From: JALRBM01 sp964615445
GTDB lineage: Bacteria; Patescibacteriota; Saccharimonadia; Saccharimonadales; Saccharimonadaceae
Length of the DNA stretch: 7,009 nt
Reading direction: 5' to 3'
Assembly (NCBI GenBank): GCA_964615445.1
Contig: CAZTOK010000051.1
Coordinates: 1 to 7,009 of the forward strand
The stretch's first letter is position 1, and every line of letters starts with the position of its first letter. Below the pieces are notes generated by a model that made no database searches, was not told the origin of the DNA, and was given only the letters and a program-made list of their open reading frames with translations. This document shows, piece by piece, positions 5,625-7,009 of the stretch. Both the position numbers and the translations under genes were made by a program.

Positions 5625-6012
5625 TCTTTAAGCGCTTCTCGACATCTGGAAGCAAGTATGCTGGAATGTAATAACCGCCTTTTGTGTCTTTTTTGATTTC
5701 TCTGGTTTTCTCCAGTAGGTGTTTCAGCGTGCTTTTCACACTACCTTCAGCCATTATTTGAGCTGAAATTAAGACGGATGGTGCAACGCCCTCAGTTTCA
5801 TCATTGAAGAGAATAGCCTTAGCTTTATAAGCAAGTAGCATAATTAGAATCTTCTGTTGATTGTCCTTGTCGTGGAATGGACGAAGTGTGGAGATCGTCC
5901 CATCTTTCGATAGCTTTATGTAACTTTTTAATAATTCCGTCAATAATTCAAGGTCCAACTCTGCTGAATCGTCTTGGATAAGTGCGGATAATGGATTTTT
6001 TGCGTCTGACAT
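5614..6012 (-). CDS. winged-helix-like protein, first gene of the operon
   Basis: This is a 132-residue protein. The N-terminal part has an acidic helix, LDLELLTELLKSYIKLS (19-35), followed by a short KDGTI turn. The core has helices QQKILIMLLAYKAKAIL (52-68), VAPSVLISAQIM (76-87) and a recognition-like GSVKSTLKHLLEKTREI (90-106). It closes with DTKGGYYIPAYLLPDVEKRL (109-128), which looks like a wing and C-terminal helix. The order resembles a MarR/PadR-like winged helix, and the QQKI start of its core matches the third gene. It lacks the clear N-terminal heptads of genes two to four. It stands first after the promoter, with AGGGG eight bases before the ATG, so it could be the operon's own regulator, or a fourth structural subunit. 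I cannot choose between these from sequence alone. Confidence 0.75.
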   Translation of the reverse strand: MSDAKNPLSALIQDDSAELDLELLTELLKSYIKLSKDGTISTLRPFHDKDNQQKILIMLLAYKAKAILFNDETEGVAPSVLISAQIMAEGSVKSTLKHLLEKTREIKKDTKGGYYIPAYLLPDVEKRLKNGA

Positions 6013-6047
6013 GTCTTATACCCCTATAAGTTTATTGTTCTGGCCTT

Positions 6048-6076
6048 ATTATGCGCGCCGGTGAATTGAACGTCAA
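6048..6076 (-). promoter_or_regulatory. sigma70 promoter of the five-gene operon
   Basis: On the minus strand TTGACG (complement of 6071-6076) and CATAAT (complement of 6048-6053) are separated by exactly 17 bases. Transcription should start near 6041, giving a leader of about 29 bases before the ATG at 6012. It is the only strong promoter-like match before the operon, and no other is obvious at the overlapping gene junctions, so all five genes are probably one transcript. Confidence 0.68.
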
Positions 6077-6080
6077 GAGT

Positions 6081-6119
6081 TTAGATAATATTTTACATTT
6101 TAAGGTGTTAGATAATATT
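6081..6119 (-). promoter_or_regulatory. two 12-bp direct repeats upstream of the operon promoter
   Basis: TTAGATAATATT occurs identically at 6081-6092 and 6108-6119, 27 bases apart start to start. Relative to the predicted transcription start the centres lie near -45 and -72, just upstream of the -35 box, where activators usually bind. The spacing is not an exact multiple of a helical turn (about 2.6 turns). The sites are AT-rich, so an UP-like element or curvature is an alternative. Confidence 0.45.
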
Positions 6120-6382
6120 GATTAGGCTATGCAGTAGTAGACATAAGCACTTTGCGCAGCGGCGTCGCTTGAGCAGATAAGGTATGGTTCTGAAATACTA
6201 TCTGTTATAAACCGTCATCTATTCACTCGTATGCCGTCGATAGTCGCTTATGGTTGTCATAGATTTAATAGCATTGTAAATTTACTTTTAACCCCCGATC
6301 CGCACTTCATTGCAGGAACAGAGTCTTCGCCAGCTTTAGCCGGGGTAATATCTACGACAACGTTAATATAATTAAATCCAAG

Positions 6383-6409
6383 CAAAATACGCCCGATGGG
6401 CGTATTTTG
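6383..6409. terminator. bidirectional hairpin terminator
   Basis: CAAAATACGCCC (6383-6394) pairs perfectly with GGGCGTATTTTG (6398-6409) around the loop GAT. The A/T flanks give a T-run on either strand. On the minus strand it lies about 90 bases after the stop of the 60-residue gene, its likely user, and it separates that gene from the operon promoter. Confidence 0.7.
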
Positions 6410-6497
6410 TCTTAGAATAATCGCGCGTCTTTCCGACCTAGATCCTCAAGACTCTAACCTTACTATAGGACTATGTACCGTAAATTAGTACTTTATC

Positions 6498-6680
6498 TTA
6501 TTTGGCGCTAAATCGCTTGTGTATTTCGCAACTTTTCGGATCACATGGAGGACTATTTCGCTCTGCTTCTCTCATCCTGCGCATTATGTCGCGGACTTCT
6601 TCAAGCACACGCTCTTTCTCTCGCTCGTTGATTGGCTTATTGTCGGTACTAGTGGGTGTATTGTTATTTGGGTGTTCCAT
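6498..6680 (-). CDS. small hydrophilic protein with Cys/His tail, unknown
   Basis: This is a 60-residue protein with three parts. There is a polar Asn/Thr/Pro-rich N-terminus (1-18), a charged amphipathic helix (about 19-42, EREKERVLEEVRDIMRRMRE), and a short C-terminal tail with CDPKSCEIH (C46, C51, H54) that could contribute to metal binding. A TATAAT on the minus strand (complement of 6686-6691) ends five bases before the ATG and there is no ribosome binding site. This fits a leaderless transcript like that of the gene at 782, although no good -35 is seen. A hairpin terminator follows at 6383-6409. It lies inside the cargo next to the five-gene operon but upstream of that operon's promoter, so it may be an accessory or regulatory part, or unrelated. 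Two long plus-strand frames here overlap it. I prefer the minus frame because of its promoter and protein-like composition. Confidence 0.55.
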   Translation of the reverse strand: MEHPNNNTPTSTDNKPINEREKERVLEEVRDIMRRMREAERNSPPCDPKSCEIHKRFSAK

Positions 6681-6685
6681 AATTT

Positions 6686-6691
6686 ATTATA
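6686..6691 (-). promoter_or_regulatory. -10 box directly before the 60-residue gene
   Basis: TATAAT on the minus strand lies five bases before the ATG at 6678-6680, so the mRNA would begin at about the start codon. No -35 hexamer or TGn extension is convincing, so this is weaker than the other promoters in the window. Confidence 0.4.
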
Positions 6692-6784
6692 CCCATATCT
6701 AGCTAAACAGGGGTAACTGCTAATTTATTTAGCTAAAGAATAAATCTTGGAACACTTCAACGGGAGGTAGTAAAGTTAAAAATA

Positions 6785-6813
6785 AAGAAAATCGCTATAT
6801 TAGCGATTTTCTT
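6785..6813 (-). terminator. 13-bp hairpin terminator at the cargo's right end
   Basis: AAGAAAATCGCTA (6785-6797) pairs perfectly with TAGCGATTTTCTT (6801-6813) around the loop TAT. On the minus strand it is followed by TATTTTTAAC, a good T-tract. It lies 17 bases beyond the att-like copy at 6831, as a terminator would lie behind a tRNA 3' end. Confidence 0.65.
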
Positions 6814-6830
6814 ATCTGTAAATAATCTCA

Positions 6831-6963
6831 TGGCTGGGACGGAGGGATTCGCTTTCTGTATGAAGGAAGGTTGCCGCTGGCAACCTTCCCCACTTTTCAT
6901 TCTCATCCTTCTCAGCTCAAACAAAAGTAAAACACTCACCTTTGCAGATGAGTGTTTTACTTT
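6831..6963. repeat. boundary unit B: att-like tRNA-end repeat, hairpin, shared block
   Basis: The unit starts with 21 bases (6831-6851, TGGCTGGGACGG...ATTCG) identical to the tRNA-Gln 3' end at 6963-6983, so the 132-base unit is bounded by exact direct repeats. It then has a perfect 11-bp hairpin, GGAAGGTTGCC (6865-6875) with GGCAACCTTCC (6879-6889). After that come the 32-base block at 6877-6908 shared with boundary unit A, CTCAAAC at 6916-6922, and the tRNA terminator hairpin. This is the layout expected of an attachment site created by integration into the tRNA gene. Confidence 0.75.
6924..6963 (-). terminator. terminator of tRNA-Gln
   Basis: AAAGTAAAACACTCA (6924-6938) pairs perfectly with TGAGTGTTTTACTTT (6949-6963), a 15-bp stem whose base touches the CCA of the tRNA. 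On the minus strand it is followed by TGTTTGAG and forms a TTTTGTTT tract with the end of the stem. Confidence 0.7.
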
Positions 6964-7009
6964 GGCTGGGACGGAGGGATTCGAACCCCCGAATGCCTGG
7001 ACCAAAACC
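6963..7009 (-). tRNA. tRNA-Gln(UUG), 5' part outside the window
   Basis: Read on the minus strand the edge of the window gives GG-TTTTGGT-CCAGG, the anticodon loop with TTG at positions 34-36 and the 3' side of its stem. A CATTC variable loop follows, then a GGGGG-TTCGAAT-CCCTC T-arm (one G-U pair) and CGTCCCA, the 3' side of the acceptor stem. Discriminator G and an encoded CCA end it. A UUG anticodon and discriminator G are the known identity of glutamine tRNA. The D-arm and 5' acceptor strand lie beyond 7009. The last 21 bases serve as the apparent integration target of the neighbouring elements. Confidence 0.88.

Larger units (their letters stand above)
6013..6497. other. 485-base intergenic region with operon promoter, direct repeats and terminator
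   Basis: The right end, 6384-6409, is a terminator-like hairpin, and the left end holds the operon promoter with two 12-bp direct repeats. In the middle, CAGATA-AG-GTAT (6174-6185) pairs with ATACTATCTG (6195-6204), a 10-bp stem with a two-base bulge and a nine-base loop. A 46-codon plus-strand frame (6231-6371) ends 12 bases before the terminator hairpin but has no ribosome binding site and no recognisable features. I see no RNA gene of a known family here. Confidence 0.5.

Noticed and set aside
6231..6371. 46-codon plus-strand frame ending just before the hairpin at 6383
   Set aside because: No ribosome binding site, no promoter at the right distance and no protein-like features. The closeness to the terminator is explained by the minus-strand gene on the other side.
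6502..6716. Two hydrophobic plus-strand frames opposite the 60-residue gene
   Set aside because: No ribosome binding site or promoter. Hydrophobic runs are expected opposite a charged helix, and the minus-strand gene has the better signals.
6831..6963. CRISPR array or integron attC array from the repeated hairpins
   Set aside because: Only two units are present 3.4 kb apart, with no regular spacers and no GTTRRRY-type core. The tRNA identity of the repeat explains them better.
6757..7005. 82-codon minus-strand frame across the tRNA end
   Set aside because: It translates the tRNA-Gln, its terminator and the att repeat, so it is a chance frame.

Overview
The window comes from a bacterium of moderate-to-low GC content. 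All visible stops are consistent with the standard code, and the tRNA gene encodes its own CCA end. At least one gene, and perhaps two, appears to be leaderless: a -10 box sits about six bases before the ATG and there is no ribosome binding site. Compact A/T-flanked bidirectional hairpins, tightly overlapping genes and leaderless starts would fit a Saccharibacteria/CPR-like or actinobacteria-associated genome. That placement is a low-confidence impression. The whole window looks like an accessory region built up at the 3' end of a tRNA-Gln(UUG) gene, whose 5' part runs off the right edge.

Layout. Positions 1-172 hold an RNA-like region with a 16-bp terminal inverted repeat. A small secreted four-cysteine protein (220-654) follows, visibly richer in GC than the rest. 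Next are a compact multi-stem structure with a GCAA tetraloop (666-738) and a four-helix membrane protein (782-1276) that is probably leaderless. Tail to tail with it, one base away, is a full-length DUF262-DUF1524 protein of the GmrSD/BrxU type (1278-3266, minus strand), a probable modification-dependent restriction nuclease with its own promoter.

Positions 3378-3506 and 6831-6983 are two related boundary units. Each carries a piece of the tRNA-Gln 3' end, a shared 32-base block and a terminator-like hairpin. Between them is a 3.3-kb cargo: a five-gene minus-strand operon (6012 down to 3642) and a 60-residue small gene (6498-6680). No integrase is visible, so the cargo looks like a cassette moved by a recombinase acting in trans or encoded outside the window.

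The five-gene operon is the most interesting content. All four downstream junctions overlap by 8-14 bases. The first four products are small (126-149 residues). Three of them have an N-terminal coiled coil followed by what looks like the same winged-helix-like domain, and the first has a related core. The fifth product has a similar N-terminal domain joined to a C-terminal all-helical domain ending in an R-x6-H motif typical of HEPN ribonucleases. A single good promoter (TTGACG-17-CATAAT) precedes the operon, with two identical 12-bp direct repeats at activator-like positions. I read this as a candidate multi-subunit defence or stress system with a HEPN effector. The domain similarity was judged by eye, and the function is inference.
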